Assembly (NCBI GenBank): GCA_028871595.1
Contig: JAGWMT010000015.1
Location: forward strand, 1-23,548
DNA length: 23,548 nucleotides
Origin: Elusimicrobiota bacterium
Lineage (GTDB): Bacteria > Elusimicrobiota > Elusimicrobia > UBA1565 > UBA9628
Reading direction: 5' to 3'
The notes under the pieces were generated by a model that was given only the letters and a program-made list of their open reading frames with translations, did no database searches and had not been told where the DNA came from. A program made the position numbers and the translations under genes. This document shows, piece by piece, positions 12,891 through 19,659 of the stretch. The stretch's first letter is position 1. Each line of letters begins with the position of its first letter.

Positions 12891-13697
12891 ATGGCACTCC
12901 ATATCGTCGTCTGCGTGAAGAGCACCCCCAGCACCGTCAACGTCGGCGTCGACGCCGCCACCGGCCTCCCGAAGACCGCCGGCGTCCCCGTCGCCATCAA
13001 TCCGTACGACGAGTACGCCGTCGAGGAGGCCGTGCGCCTCAAGGAGCGCGTCCCCGGCTCGACGGCCACCGTGCTCACGGTCGGCGGCGACGCCGCGGCC
13101 GAGGTCCTGCGCGAGGCCATCGCCCGCGGCTGCGACGCCGGCGTCCTGGTCACCGGCCCCGAGTTCGAGGGCGGCGACTCCTACGCCACCAGCCTGGCCC
13201 TGTCGGCCGCGATCAAGAAGCTCCACGCCGAGAAGCCGGTGTCCCTGGTCCTGTTCGGCAAGAACACCAGCGACGTGGGCGCGGGCGTGGTCGGCGCGCA
13301 GACCGCCGCCTGGCTGGACTGGGCCGGCGCCACGGCCGTCAAGAAGATCGAGGCCGTCGACGACGCCTCGGCGACCGTCCACCGCTCCATGGAGGACGGC
13401 ACCGACGTGATCAAGCTGACTTTGCCCGCCTGCGTCTCCACCGTCAAGGAGCTCAACGAGCCGCGCCTGCCCTCGCTGAAGGGCAAGATGGCGGCGAAAA
13501 AAGCCGTGTTCCCCAAGTGGACCGCCGCGGAACTGGGACTGGCGCCCGCCGCCGTCGGCGCGGCCGGCTCCGGCACCGCGGTGGTGAAGGCCTCCGTGCC
13601 GCCCGCGCGTCCCGCCGGCGTGAAGATCGAAGGCGCGACCGCGGCCGAGAAGGCGAAGAAGCTGGTCGACATCCTGTTCGAAAGGAAGCTCATCTAA
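12891..13697 (+). CDS. etfB: Electron transfer flavoprotein beta subunit
   Basis: 268 residues starting MALHIVVCVKSTPST, with INPYDEYAVEEAVRLKE (about 41-57) and the later GADVGAG-like ETF adenine-nucleotide binding segment, here NTSDVGAGVVGAQTAAWLDW, all typical of EtfB. With EtfA it forms the soluble heterodimer that takes electrons from acyl-CoA dehydrogenases and passes them to the quinone pool. An in-frame ATG at 12864 is rejected because it lies in the terminator T tract and would add a non-homologous leader. The gene is 1 bp from etfA. An acyl-CoA carboxylase elsewhere in the window fits a fatty or amino acid breakdown context. Confidence 0.95.
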   Translation: MALHIVVCVKSTPSTVNVGVDAATGLPKTAGVPVAINPYDEYAVEEAVRLKERVPGSTATVLTVGGDAAAEVLREAIARGCDAGVLVTGPEFEGGDSYATSLALSAAIKKLHAEKPVSLVLFGKNTSDVGAGVVGAQTAAWLDWAGATAVKKIEAVDDASATVHRSMEDGTDVIKLTLPACVSTVKELNEPRLPSLKGKMAAKKAVFPKWTAAELGLAPAAVGAAGSGTAVVKASVPPARPAGVKIEGATAAEKAKKLVDILFERKLI

Positions 13698-13698
13698 T

Positions 13699-14685
13699 AT
13701 GGCCAACAAAGGAATTCTCGTCGTCGCCGTCGCCCAGCGCGGGGCCCTGCCGCCCGCGACCTACGAGCTGGTCACCGCGGGCCGCAGGCTCGCCGACGCG
13801 CTGAAGGAGCCGCTCGCCGCGGTCGTCCTCTCGGACAAGGCCGGAGCGCCGGCCGCCGAGCTGGCCGCCCGCGGCGTGGACAAGGTCTATTCCGTGGAGC
13901 ACGCCGCGCTGGCGGGCTTCACCGAGGAGACGCACGCGAAGGCCGCCGCGCAGGTCGCGCGGACGGAAGGCTTCGGCAAGGTCCTGCTCGCGTCCAACGT
14001 GGCCGGCCGCGCGCTGTCCGCGCGCCTGGCCGTCCTCCTCAAGGCCGGCCTGGCCGCCGACGTGTCCGAGATCCTGCCCGACGGCAAGGTCTTGCGCCCG
14101 TACTACTCCGGCAACCTGGTCGCCGAGGTCGAGTTCAAGACGCCGGTCGCCGTGCTGACCTTGGCCCCGATGTCCTTCCCCCGCGCCGAGCCCGGCGCGG
14201 CCAAGGCCGAGATCGTTCCCGTCGCGTTCGACCCCGGCGCGCCGAAGACGGCGTTCGTCTCCTTCCTGCCCGAGACCTCCAACGAGATCGACATGGGCGC
14301 GGCGGAACGCATCGTCTCCGGCGGCCGCGGCCTGGGCAGCGCCGAGGGCTTCAAACCCGTGTTCGAGCTGGCGCACCTGCTGGGCGCCGCCGTCGGCGCC
14401 AGCCGCGCGGCCGTGGACGCGGGCTGGATTCCCTATAAATACCAGGTCGGACTGACCGGGCGCAGCGTGCGGCCGAAGCTGTACATCGCGGTCGCCATCT
14501 CGGGACAGATCCAGCACCTGGCCGGCATGTCCTCGTCGGGCACCATCGTGGCCGTCAACACGGACAAGGACTGCCCGTTGATGCAGATGGCCAACGTCTC
14601 CGTGCAGGCCGAATACGCCGAGCTCCTCCCCCTGGTCATCGAAGAGGTCAAGAAGCGCCGGGGCGCGTCCGCCGTCGCCGCCTAA
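13699..14685 (+). CDS. etfA: Electron transfer flavoprotein alpha subunit
   Basis: 328 residues, the normal length for EtfA. The N-terminal half is the alpha/beta domain shared with EtfB. The C-terminal FAD domain starts near 205 with [19 protein letters not shown] and continues with [19 protein letters not shown] (about 233-251), then [20 protein letters not shown] (269-288) and the [11 protein letters not shown] end, all FAD-contacting signatures. The ATG comes 1 bp after the etfB stop. A terminator follows at 14713-14750, closing a two-gene operon. Confidence 0.96.
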   Translation: MANKGILVVAVAQRGALPPATYELVTAGRRLADALKEPLAAVVLSDKAGAPAAELAARGVDKVYSVEHAALAGFTEETHAKAAAQVARTEGFGKVLLASNVAGRALSARLAVLLKAGLAADVSEILPDGKVLRPYYSGNLVAEVEFKTPVAVLTLAPMSFPRAEPGAAKAEIVPVAFDPGAPKTAFVSFLPETSNEIDMGAAERIVSGGRGLGSAEGFKPVFELAHLLGAAVGASRAAVDAGWIPYKYQVGLTGRSVRPKLYIAVAISGQIQHLAGMSSSGTIVAVNTDKDCPLMQMANVSVQAEYAELLPLVIEEVKKRRGASAVAA

Positions 14686-14688
14686 GAA

Positions 14689-14871
14689 CTAAGAACCGAG
14701 CGCGAAAGAGAGGGCCCGGGATCCCTTGGGATCCGGGGCCTTCTTCTTTTCCTCCCCGCGCGTCCCCGTCGTCCAGCGGCACCGGCCGCCCTCGCAGCGC
14801 ACCTTGGCGAACGGACGCCACTGCGCCTTGCGGTTGACGAACAGCCACGGCATCAGGTCTTTGGCGATCAT
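14689..14871 (-). CDS. Small basic protein of unknown function, probably leaderless
   Basis: 60 residues, MIAKDLMPWLFVNRKAQWRP and then FAKVRCEGGRCRWTT, ending in a Lys-rich tail. CEGGRC is a CxxxxC pair that might bind metal. The start at 14871 is fixed by the promoter: -35 TTGACA (14907-14902), 17-bp spacer, -10 TAAAAC (14884-14879), then 7 nt and the ATG. An in-frame ATG further upstream (14907) lies inside the -35 and cannot be used. The last 12 codons overlap the etfA terminator hairpin on the other strand. No family recognised; a nucleic-acid-binding role is only a guess from charge. Confidence 0.55.
   Translation of the reverse strand: MIAKDLMPWLFVNRKAQWRPFAKVRCEGGRCRWTTGTRGEEKKKAPDPKGSRALSFALGS
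14713..14750 (+). terminator. Rho-independent terminator after etfA
   Basis: GGCCCGGGATCC (14713-14724) pairs with GGATCCGGGGCC (14729-14740) with one mismatch and a 4-nt loop, followed by the T-rich TTCTTCTTTT. It begins 27 bp after the etfA stop. Confidence 0.85.
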
Positions 14872-14878
14872 GTGACAG

Positions 14879-14907
14879 GTTTTATCAGCTAAGCTGATAT
14901 TTGTCAA
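14879..14907 (-). promoter_or_regulatory. Promoter with palindromic operator for the small basic protein
   Basis: TTGACA (14907-14902) and TAAAAC (14884-14879) on the minus strand are 17 bp apart. The spacer is almost filled by a perfect inverted repeat TATCAGCT-A-AGCTGATA (14883-14899). A dimeric regulator bound there would sit between the two polymerase contacts, as for MerR-type activators or simple repressors. Confidence 0.65.
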
Positions 14908-14937
14908 CAGCTATTTGCCGGTTCCGGCGGTTATTTT

Positions 14938-16863
14938 TTAGGGTTTCTTTTCGGGACGGTTGCCGTCGGGGAAAATCCACGACGGAACCTTATACTGCAG
15001 GATTCCGGTGAGCGACAGGAACGCGGCGGTCGCGATCAGCGCGACCTTCAGCCCCGCGAAGTCCATCAGCAGGCCGATGCACAGGGCCCCGATGGACTCG
15101 AAGGCCACGTCCACCATGAACACCGCGCTCTCGATGCGCGCCAGCTTGTCGTCGTCCATCTGCGCGCGCTTCACCGGCGCCAGCACGATGCCCACCGGCG
15201 TGTTGAAGTACTGCACGCCGAACATCACGCCCGCGACGATGGCCAGGTTCACCCAGAACATCCCCGTGGTGAGGAACAACGGCGCCAATAAAGCCCAGAA
15301 CAGCAGCGACGCGACGGCCGCGCGCCGGTAGAAGGCCCCGTGGCCGACCCGCTCGATGAGGGCGTCGCCCTTTTCCCCCTCCAGCCGCAGGGACGGAATG
15401 AAGCGTCCCAGGTACTCGATGGAGAAGAGCAGGCCCATCAGGCCCCCGGCCGACGCGAACGCCGTCGGCATCCACGCCGGCGCCGTCCCCAGCGCCTCGG
15501 TGATCAGGTTGGGCAGAATGACGAACGGGAGCGCGTCGCTGAGCAGGACCTCGAGGGCCATGACCGCGGTCAGAATCCGCAGCGTCTTGTTGCGCAGGAT
15601 ATAGGCCAGGCCCTCCATGGGCTTGTAGCGGTCCAGGACGTCGGCGAGGCCGGCCAGTCCCCCGCCGGCCCCCGCCCGCGCGGCGCGCAGGGCGGCGGGC
15701 AGGGATCGGATGTGCCGAAGGGACTTCAGGAGCGCCCAGAGCGGATAGACCATGCTGTAGAGGAGCGCGCCCAGGAACTTGACGCCCTGCGCCGCCGCCC
15801 GGCCCGCCGGCAGGCGCTCCGGGAAGCGCGGGTCGCGGAGGGTGAACCAGTAGATCGGGATGGAGACGAGCAGAAGCCCCGCGTACAACCCGTACGCCAT
15901 CGCGTAGCCGCCCAGGCCGAAGCCCGCCACCAGCGCCCCGACGGCCCAGCCCGCGATCAGCGGCATGGCCATGCCCGCCACCGAGTCCCACTTGCTGAAC
16001 GTCGCGGTCGCGTCCTTGTTGAGCTTCTCGTCCTTGCCCAGGATGGTCTTGAACGCCGCGCCCTCGGCCACGATCATGGTGCTCTGGAACAGGGGATTGA
16101 AGGCCACGATCGCGGCCAGCACGGTGAAATGAAGGCCTCCCGCCATCCACAGCACCGGGATGGCGCCCATCAGCAGGGCGCGCACGGCGGCCGTCGTGAT
16201 GGACACGACGCGGAAGTCGGTCTTGTCGATCAGGTAGCCGATGGGCAGGAAATTGACGATGGCCATCGCGCCCATGTGGATGTTGCGCACGAAGCCCATG
16301 GTCGCGGTGCCCATGCCCAAGGTGTTTTGCACCAGGAAAGGCTGGCTGAGAATGTGGAAGTTGATCCCCATCACCGTGGCGACGTCATGACCCCAGAACA
16401 ATCCCCATAACGGACGCGGAATCTTCGCCGGCGCGGAGGGCTTGAGGTCCGGGCCGCGCTCGGGACCGTCGGACGGAGCGGCGAAAACGGGCAGGGCGTC
16501 CGCGCCGGAAGGCCGGACCAACGCTTCGTCGAACACGCGGCGGCCTTCGGAGACCTGGGAACCGACGTCGTCGCGGCGGGCGGCGGGAAGATGAGCCGGG
16601 AGCGCGACGAGGGCGGGCGCCAACGGAACGGCGGCGGCGGCGACGGGCGCGGCGGAGAGCGCGGCGGTCGGCGTCAGCGACGGCGCCAGCGCGGGCGCCG
16701 ACGGCAGGGACGGCGTGAAGGACGGCGCCGGAGCCCCGAACTCCAGGCGCACCGCGCCCGGCAACGGAGCGACGGGGGTCCGCACCACCTGCGCGGCCGC
16801 CTCATAGGGAACGAGGCCGGGCGCGACGAAAACGAGAACGGCGGCCAGGAGCGCTCGGAGCAT
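14938..16863 (-). CDS. MFS transporter with signal peptide and Ala/Pro-rich N-terminal region
   Basis: 641 residues. Residues 1-25 form a cleavable-looking signal (MLRALLAAVLVFVAPGLVPY, cut after AAAQ). Residues 26-140 are a low-complexity stretch rich in Ala, Pro and Ser. From about 150 to the end there are roughly 12 hydrophobic helices: WGLFWGHDVATVMGINFHIL, then an IGYLIDKTDFRVVS loop that is the MFS motif A position, and a long polar central loop near 370-420. MFS proteins export or import small solutes; nothing in the sequence tells the substrate. A signal peptide plus a 115-residue exported segment before the first permease helix is unusual. The minus-strand -10 box TAAAGT (16875-16870) ends 6 nt before the ATG, so the message is probably leaderless. 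Confidence 0.85.
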   Translation of the reverse strand: MLRALLAAVLVFVAPGLVPYEAAAQVVRTPVAPLPGAVRLEFGAPAPSFTPSLPSAPALAPSLTPTAALSAAPVAAAAVPLAPALVALPAHLPAARRDDVGSQVSEGRRVFDEALVRPSGADALPVFAAPSDGPERGPDLKPSAPAKIPRPLWGLFWGHDVATVMGINFHILSQPFLVQNTLGMGTATMGFVRNIHMGAMAIVNFLPIGYLIDKTDFRVVSITTAAVRALLMGAIPVLWMAGGLHFTVLAAIVAFNPLFQSTMIVAEGAAFKTILGKDEKLNKDATATFSKWDSVAGMAMPLIAGWAVGALVAGFGLGGYAMAYGLYAGLLLVSIPIYWFTLRDPRFPERLPAGRAAAQGVKFLGALLYSMVYPLWALLKSLRHIRSLPAALRAARAGAGGGLAGLADVLDRYKPMEGLAYILRNKTLRILTAVMALEVLLSDALPFVILPNLITEALGTAPAWMPTAFASAGGLMGLLFSIEYLGRFIPSLRLEGEKGDALIERVGHGAFYRRAAVASLLFWALLAPLFLTTGMFWVNLAIVAGVMFGVQYFNTPVGIVLAPVKRAQMDDDKLARIESAVFMVDVAFESIGALCIGLLMDFAGLKVALIATAAFLSLTGILQYKVPSWIFPDGNRPEKKP

Positions 16864-16869
16864 GCGGAG

Positions 16870-16875
16870 ACTTTA
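16870..16875 (-). promoter_or_regulatory. -10 box of the MFS gene
   Basis: TAAAGT on the minus strand, 6 nt before ATG 16863. A -35 match is not evident. It is divergent from the lipoprotein promoter. Confidence 0.35.
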
Positions 16876-16935
16876 CCGCGTTTGACGGAAAGCTCCTAGG
16901 GTCCTTGGGTGAAGCGCGGACTGGGCACAACGGCC

Positions 16936-16964
16936 TGGACGAACGCGCCCCGGCGGGGTATCCT
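16936..16964 (+). promoter_or_regulatory. Promoter of the glycine-zipper lipoprotein
   Basis: TGGACG (16936-16941), 17-bp spacer, TATCCT (16959-16964), then 6 nt and the ATG at 16971. Transcription would start at the initiation codon. Confidence 0.5.
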
Positions 16965-16970
16965 TTCCGT

Positions 16971-17378
16971 ATGAAGCGCGCATTCCTCCTGTCGCTCGCC
17001 GGATTGCTGACGGCCGCCTGCGCCGCGCCCCGGCCCAAGTTCTATCCGAACGAGCGCTACCCGTCGGTGGGCGAGGAGCAGGCCAAGAAGGACACCGACG
17101 AGTGCCTGGCCAAGGCCAAGGACTACCTGAAGGAGAACCCGGTCAAGCCCGTCGCCCGGAAAACCGCCTGGGGCGCCGCCGGCGGCGCCGCCCTGGGTGC
17201 CATCGTGGGCGCGATCACCGGGGATTTCAAGGGCGCGCTCGAGTCCGGCGCGGCCGTCGGCGGCGCCAGCGGGGCCATTCAGGGCGTCGCCGACGCGAAC
17301 ACGCCCGACGGCGTCGTGCGCGCCTACACCGACCGCTGCCTGGCCGAGAAGGGCTACGCGGTCCTGGGCTGGCGCTGA
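16971..17378 (+). CDS. Glycine-zipper lipoprotein
   Basis: 135 residues. Signal peptide with lipobox LTAAC (Cys17 as the lipidated residue), so it should be anchored in a membrane, probably the outer one. After a charged segment (about 25-60, with DECLAKAKDYLKE) comes a glycine zipper, TAWGAAGGAALGAIVGAITG and ESGAAVGGASGAIQG, of the type that inserts into or packs against membranes. The C-terminus DRCLAEKGYAVLGWR may form a disulfide with the earlier Cys. The ATG at 16971 is preferred over an upstream in-frame start because it gives the signal peptide and follows the -10 box. The gene converges with the DHH gene 4 bp away; a 14-bp palindrome GCTGACGCGTCAGC (17374-17387) spans both stop codons. 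Confidence 0.85.
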   Translation: MKRAFLLSLAGLLTAACAAPRPKFYPNERYPSVGEEQAKKDTDECLAKAKDYLKENPVKPVARKTAWGAAGGAALGAIVGAITGDFKGALESGAAVGGASGAIQGVADANTPDGVVRAYTDRCLAEKGYAVLGWR

Positions 17379-17382
17379 CGCG

Positions 17383-18417
17383 TCAGCCGCGGAAGGGCCA
17401 GCGGCGCTGCAGCGGGTCCAGGTCCTGGCTGGTCAGGAAATCCGAAACCAGCCGGTCCTCGGCCCCGCGCCAGGCCGTCTCGTCGGCCGCGGCCTCCAGT
17501 TCCAACGACCCGCCGGCGATCATCGCGTGGCCGCCGCCGCGGTTGCCCCCGCGCAGCAGGCGCTTGAGGAGGCGGCCGGCGCCGGCGCCCGGATCGTTGG
17601 AGCGAAGGGAGACGTGCAGCCGTCCCTGGTAGCGCGCGGTGACCACCGACCAGCGCATCTTCTCCAGCGTGAGCAGAAAGTCCGCGATCTGCGCGACCCG
17701 GTCGGGCGTGTTGACCTCGCCCAGATGGACGCCGACCACGCGGCCGGCGATGAACGCCTCGCGCACGCCCCGGGCCAAGGTCTCGAAGAAGGCCTCCGAA
17801 CGCTGCGGGTAGGAGATGCGCCACAGCGTCTTCATGTGCGCCTTCGGCCAGAAATGCTGGTAGGCGTTCATGTCGCGCGGCGTCGCCTCGCGGCCCAGGT
17901 TCTGCGTCTCCGAGCCGATCCCGTACACGATGCCCGTGGCCAGATGACCGGGCACGCGCAGCCCCGCGGCCATCAGGGCCTCCACCAAGATCGTGGTCGT
18001 CGCGCCGACCTCCTCGTCGATGAGGAGCATGTCGGCCTGCGTGTCGGCGTGGCGCGGGTGGTGGTCGATGATCAGGTCCGGGATGCGCCGCGGCGGGCAG
18101 CGGTTGTTCTTGAACGGGGGCTGCGTGTCCACCAAGGCCAGGTGCGGGACGCCGGCCAGTTCCCCCTTGCGCAGGGAGTGCGCGGGCACGCGCAGGCGCT
18201 CGGCCATCATCCGGTTCTCCGCCCGGCCGATGATCCCCCCGTACACGATGCGGCAGCGCACCTTGCCGATCGAGCGCGCCAGGAGCTCCAGCGCCCAGGC
18301 GCTGGCCAGCGCGTCGGGGTCGGGATGGTCGTGCGTCAGGATGGTCAGCGGCGACAGGCCGCGGCCCTTCTCCTCCAGGAACTTGAGCAGGCGCCGCGCG
18401 TGGAAGCCCGGCTTCAC
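17383..18417 (-). CDS. DHH/DHHA1 phosphoesterase, probable c-di-AMP or oligonucleotide phosphodiesterase
   Basis: 344 residues from a GTG start that overlaps the cdaA stop (GTGA). DHH domain: THDHPDPDALASAWAL (28-43) is motif I, VDTQ (96-99) motif II, IIDHHP (116-121) the DHH motif, and IDEEVGATTT motif IV. The DHHA1 domain ends with RGGNRGGGHAMIAGG (289-303), where GGGH binds the substrate. This is the architecture of NrnA and DhhP, which hydrolyse pApA, c-di-AMP or short oligonucleotides. Coupling to the diadenylate cyclase gene makes turnover of c-di-AMP or pApA the best guess. It lacks the PAS/GGDEF and membrane parts of GdpP, so it is a soluble enzyme. Confidence 0.88.
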   Translation of the reverse strand: MKPGFHARRLLKFLEEKGRGLSPLTILTHDHPDPDALASAWALELLARSIGKVRCRIVYGGIIGRAENRMMAERLRVPAHSLRKGELAGVPHLALVDTQPPFKNNRCPPRRIPDLIIDHHPRHADTQADMLLIDEEVGATTTILVEALMAAGLRVPGHLATGIVYGIGSETQNLGREATPRDMNAYQHFWPKAHMKTLWRISYPQRSEAFFETLARGVREAFIAGRVVGVHLGEVNTPDRVAQIADFLLTLEKMRWSVVTARYQGRLHVSLRSNDPGAGAGRLLKRLLRGGNRGGGHAMIAGGSLELEAAADETAWRGAEDRLVSDFLTSQDLDPLQRRWPFRG

Positions 18418-19295
18418 CGCGCGCCCCCGATGCCCACGAAGAAGATCCAAAGCAGGACCGAGACCGCCGCGGCGATCAGCTTCTCGCGCCAGTTCTCCGT
18501 GAAAAAGCGCGTGACGGCGCCCCGGGTGTCGTCGGGCATCATCCGGTTGAGGAAGATCTCGATCGCGTCGTGAAGGTCTTCCAGGTCCTTGACGACGACC
18601 AGCTCGCCGCGCTGCGCGATGGAGATCGTGCCGTGCTCCTCGCTGACCGCCAGGCACAGCGCGTCGGTGCGCTCCGCCAGGCCCAGCGCCGCGGAATGGC
18701 GCGTGCCCAGGTTCGTGATCTTGGAGAAGTCCTTGGACAGCGGCAGCTGCACGCCGAAGCGCGAGACGCGGCCCTCCTCCACGATGAACGCCCCGTCGTG
18801 GCCCAGCGAATGGGAGTCGAAGATGCTCTTGATCAGCGCCTCGGACATGTCCCCGTTGAGGTCCCAGCCGCCGGAGACGTGCCGGTCGAGCGGGTCCAGG
18901 CCGCGCAGGACCACCAGCGCGCCGATGTGGTCGCGCGCCAGGTCGCCCAGCGACCGCACCAGGATCTCCACCTGCCGGTGCGTGGGCGCGGATTTGAGCA
19001 CCCCGCCCGTCAGGCTCCACACCGCGATGCGCTCGAACACCGACCGGATCTCCTCCTGGAAGATCACGATCACCGCCACGATGAACACCGCGAAGAAGCC
19101 CTGGAAGATGCGCACCGTCATGTACATCCCCGCCAGGAAGGCGATCGTGTACACCACCGCCAGCAGGAGCAGCCCCAGCGCCACGAACGCCGCCCGCGTG
19201 CGCTTGAACCACAGCAGCAGGCCGTAGACCAGGCACCCGACCAGGATCATGTCGAGGACGTCGGGTACCGCGATGGGCTTCAATCCGCCGAACAT
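18414..19295 (-). CDS. cdaA: Membrane-bound diadenylate cyclase with YbbR-like C-terminal helix
   Basis: 293 residues. Three N-terminal membrane helices (about 13-30, 36-57, 63-80) precede the DAC domain (about 100-250), which condenses two ATP into c-di-AMP. The DGA motif is at 167-169 and GTRHSAALGLAE at 197-208. The usual sequence is GTRHRAA, so the third residue of RHR is Ser here. The last 30 residues (RFFTENWREKLIAAAVSVLL, then WIFFV) form a fourth helix that resembles the N-terminal anchor of YbbR/CdaR, the usual partner of CdaA. The YbbR repeats are absent. The -10 box TATACT (19309-19304) ends 8 nt before the ATG, with no Shine-Dalgarno. The DHH phosphodiesterase gene overlaps the 3' end. 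Confidence 0.93.
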   Translation of the reverse strand: MFGGLKPIAVPDVLDMILVGCLVYGLLLWFKRTRAAFVALGLLLLAVVYTIAFLAGMYMTVRIFQGFFAVFIVAVIVIFQEEIRSVFERIAVWSLTGGVLKSAPTHRQVEILVRSLGDLARDHIGALVVLRGLDPLDRHVSGGWDLNGDMSEALIKSIFDSHSLGHDGAFIVEEGRVSRFGVQLPLSKDFSKITNLGTRHSAALGLAERTDALCLAVSEEHGTISIAQRGELVVVKDLEDLHDAIEIFLNRMMPDDTRGAVTRFFTENWREKLIAAAVSVLLWIFFVGIGGAR

Positions 19296-19301
19296 GGCGG
19301 C

Positions 19302-19589
19302 TCAGTATAGCGGAACTTCCCGGTCCTGGCCAGGGGGCCAACGCGCCGGCGCCAGACCGCGCTCGATCTCCGAGAGCCGCGCCTGGCGCAGTCCCGCCCG
19401 CCGAGCGACCTCGCGCTGGGAGAGCTTGGCGCCTTTCCGCAGACAGCGGATCAGACGGTCCGGGTCCAGCCCGCGATGCTTCCTCGCGGCGTGGCGACCC
19501 GCGAGCAGAATCGACAAAGACTCCGGCGGAGTGTATTCAAAATCGTCCATTCTCCCATCCATACGGCTGGGCGTATCAAAAAGTTCCAT
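19302..19589 (-). CDS. XRE-family HTH regulator, C-terminally truncated
   Basis: 95 residues from ATG 19589 (or 82 from ATG 19550, which follows GGATGG). The HTH is LIRCLRKGAKLSQREVARRA followed by GLRQARLSEIERGLAPARW, close to antitoxin-type Xre proteins. In relatives ARW continues as a fifth helix (typically TLxRLxxALG), but here it turns into PPGQDREVPLY and stops, and the stop codon lies in the cdaA -10 box. The 3' end is probably lost. Two operator-like palindromes at 19561-19576 and 19592-19607 flank the first start. No toxin gene is next to it. It may be an orphan remnant of a toxin-antitoxin locus. Confidence 0.6.
   Translation of the reverse strand: MELFDTPSRMDGRMDDFEYTPPESLSILLAGRHAARKHRGLDPDRLIRCLRKGAKLSQREVARRAGLRQARLSEIERGLAPARWPPGQDREVPLY
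19304..19309 (-). promoter_or_regulatory. -10 box of cdaA
   Basis: TATACT on the minus strand (5 of 6 to consensus), 8 nt before ATG 19295. It is embedded in the last codons of the XRE gene. No clear -35 is seen. Confidence 0.45.
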
Positions 19590-19607
19590 TGATACGCTGG
19601 AGCGTAT
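19561..19607. promoter_or_regulatory. Tandem operator palindromes of the XRE gene
   Basis: ATACGGCTGGGCGTAT (19561-19576) and ATACGCTGGAGCGTAT (19592-19607) share the ATACG/CGTAT half-sites and are 31 bp apart, about three helical turns. The second is a 7+2+7 perfect dyad. They lie at the 5' end of the XRE gene, as expected for autoregulation by an Xre dimer pair. Confidence 0.65.
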
Positions 19608-19659
19608 GAAACGGGAAAGAGCGCTTTTCGGCGCGGGCCCCCGTCCGGCGGAGCTTCGG

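Noticed and set aside
14914..14938. GCCGG/CCGGC dyad followed by a T run on the plus strand
   Set aside because: The loop would be only 2 nt, or the stem 4 bp; too weak to call a terminator.
15340..16410. Long plus-strand frame opposite the MFS gene
   Set aside because: Composition is dominated by Arg, Gln and His as in antisense shadows; the opposite strand encodes membrane helices.
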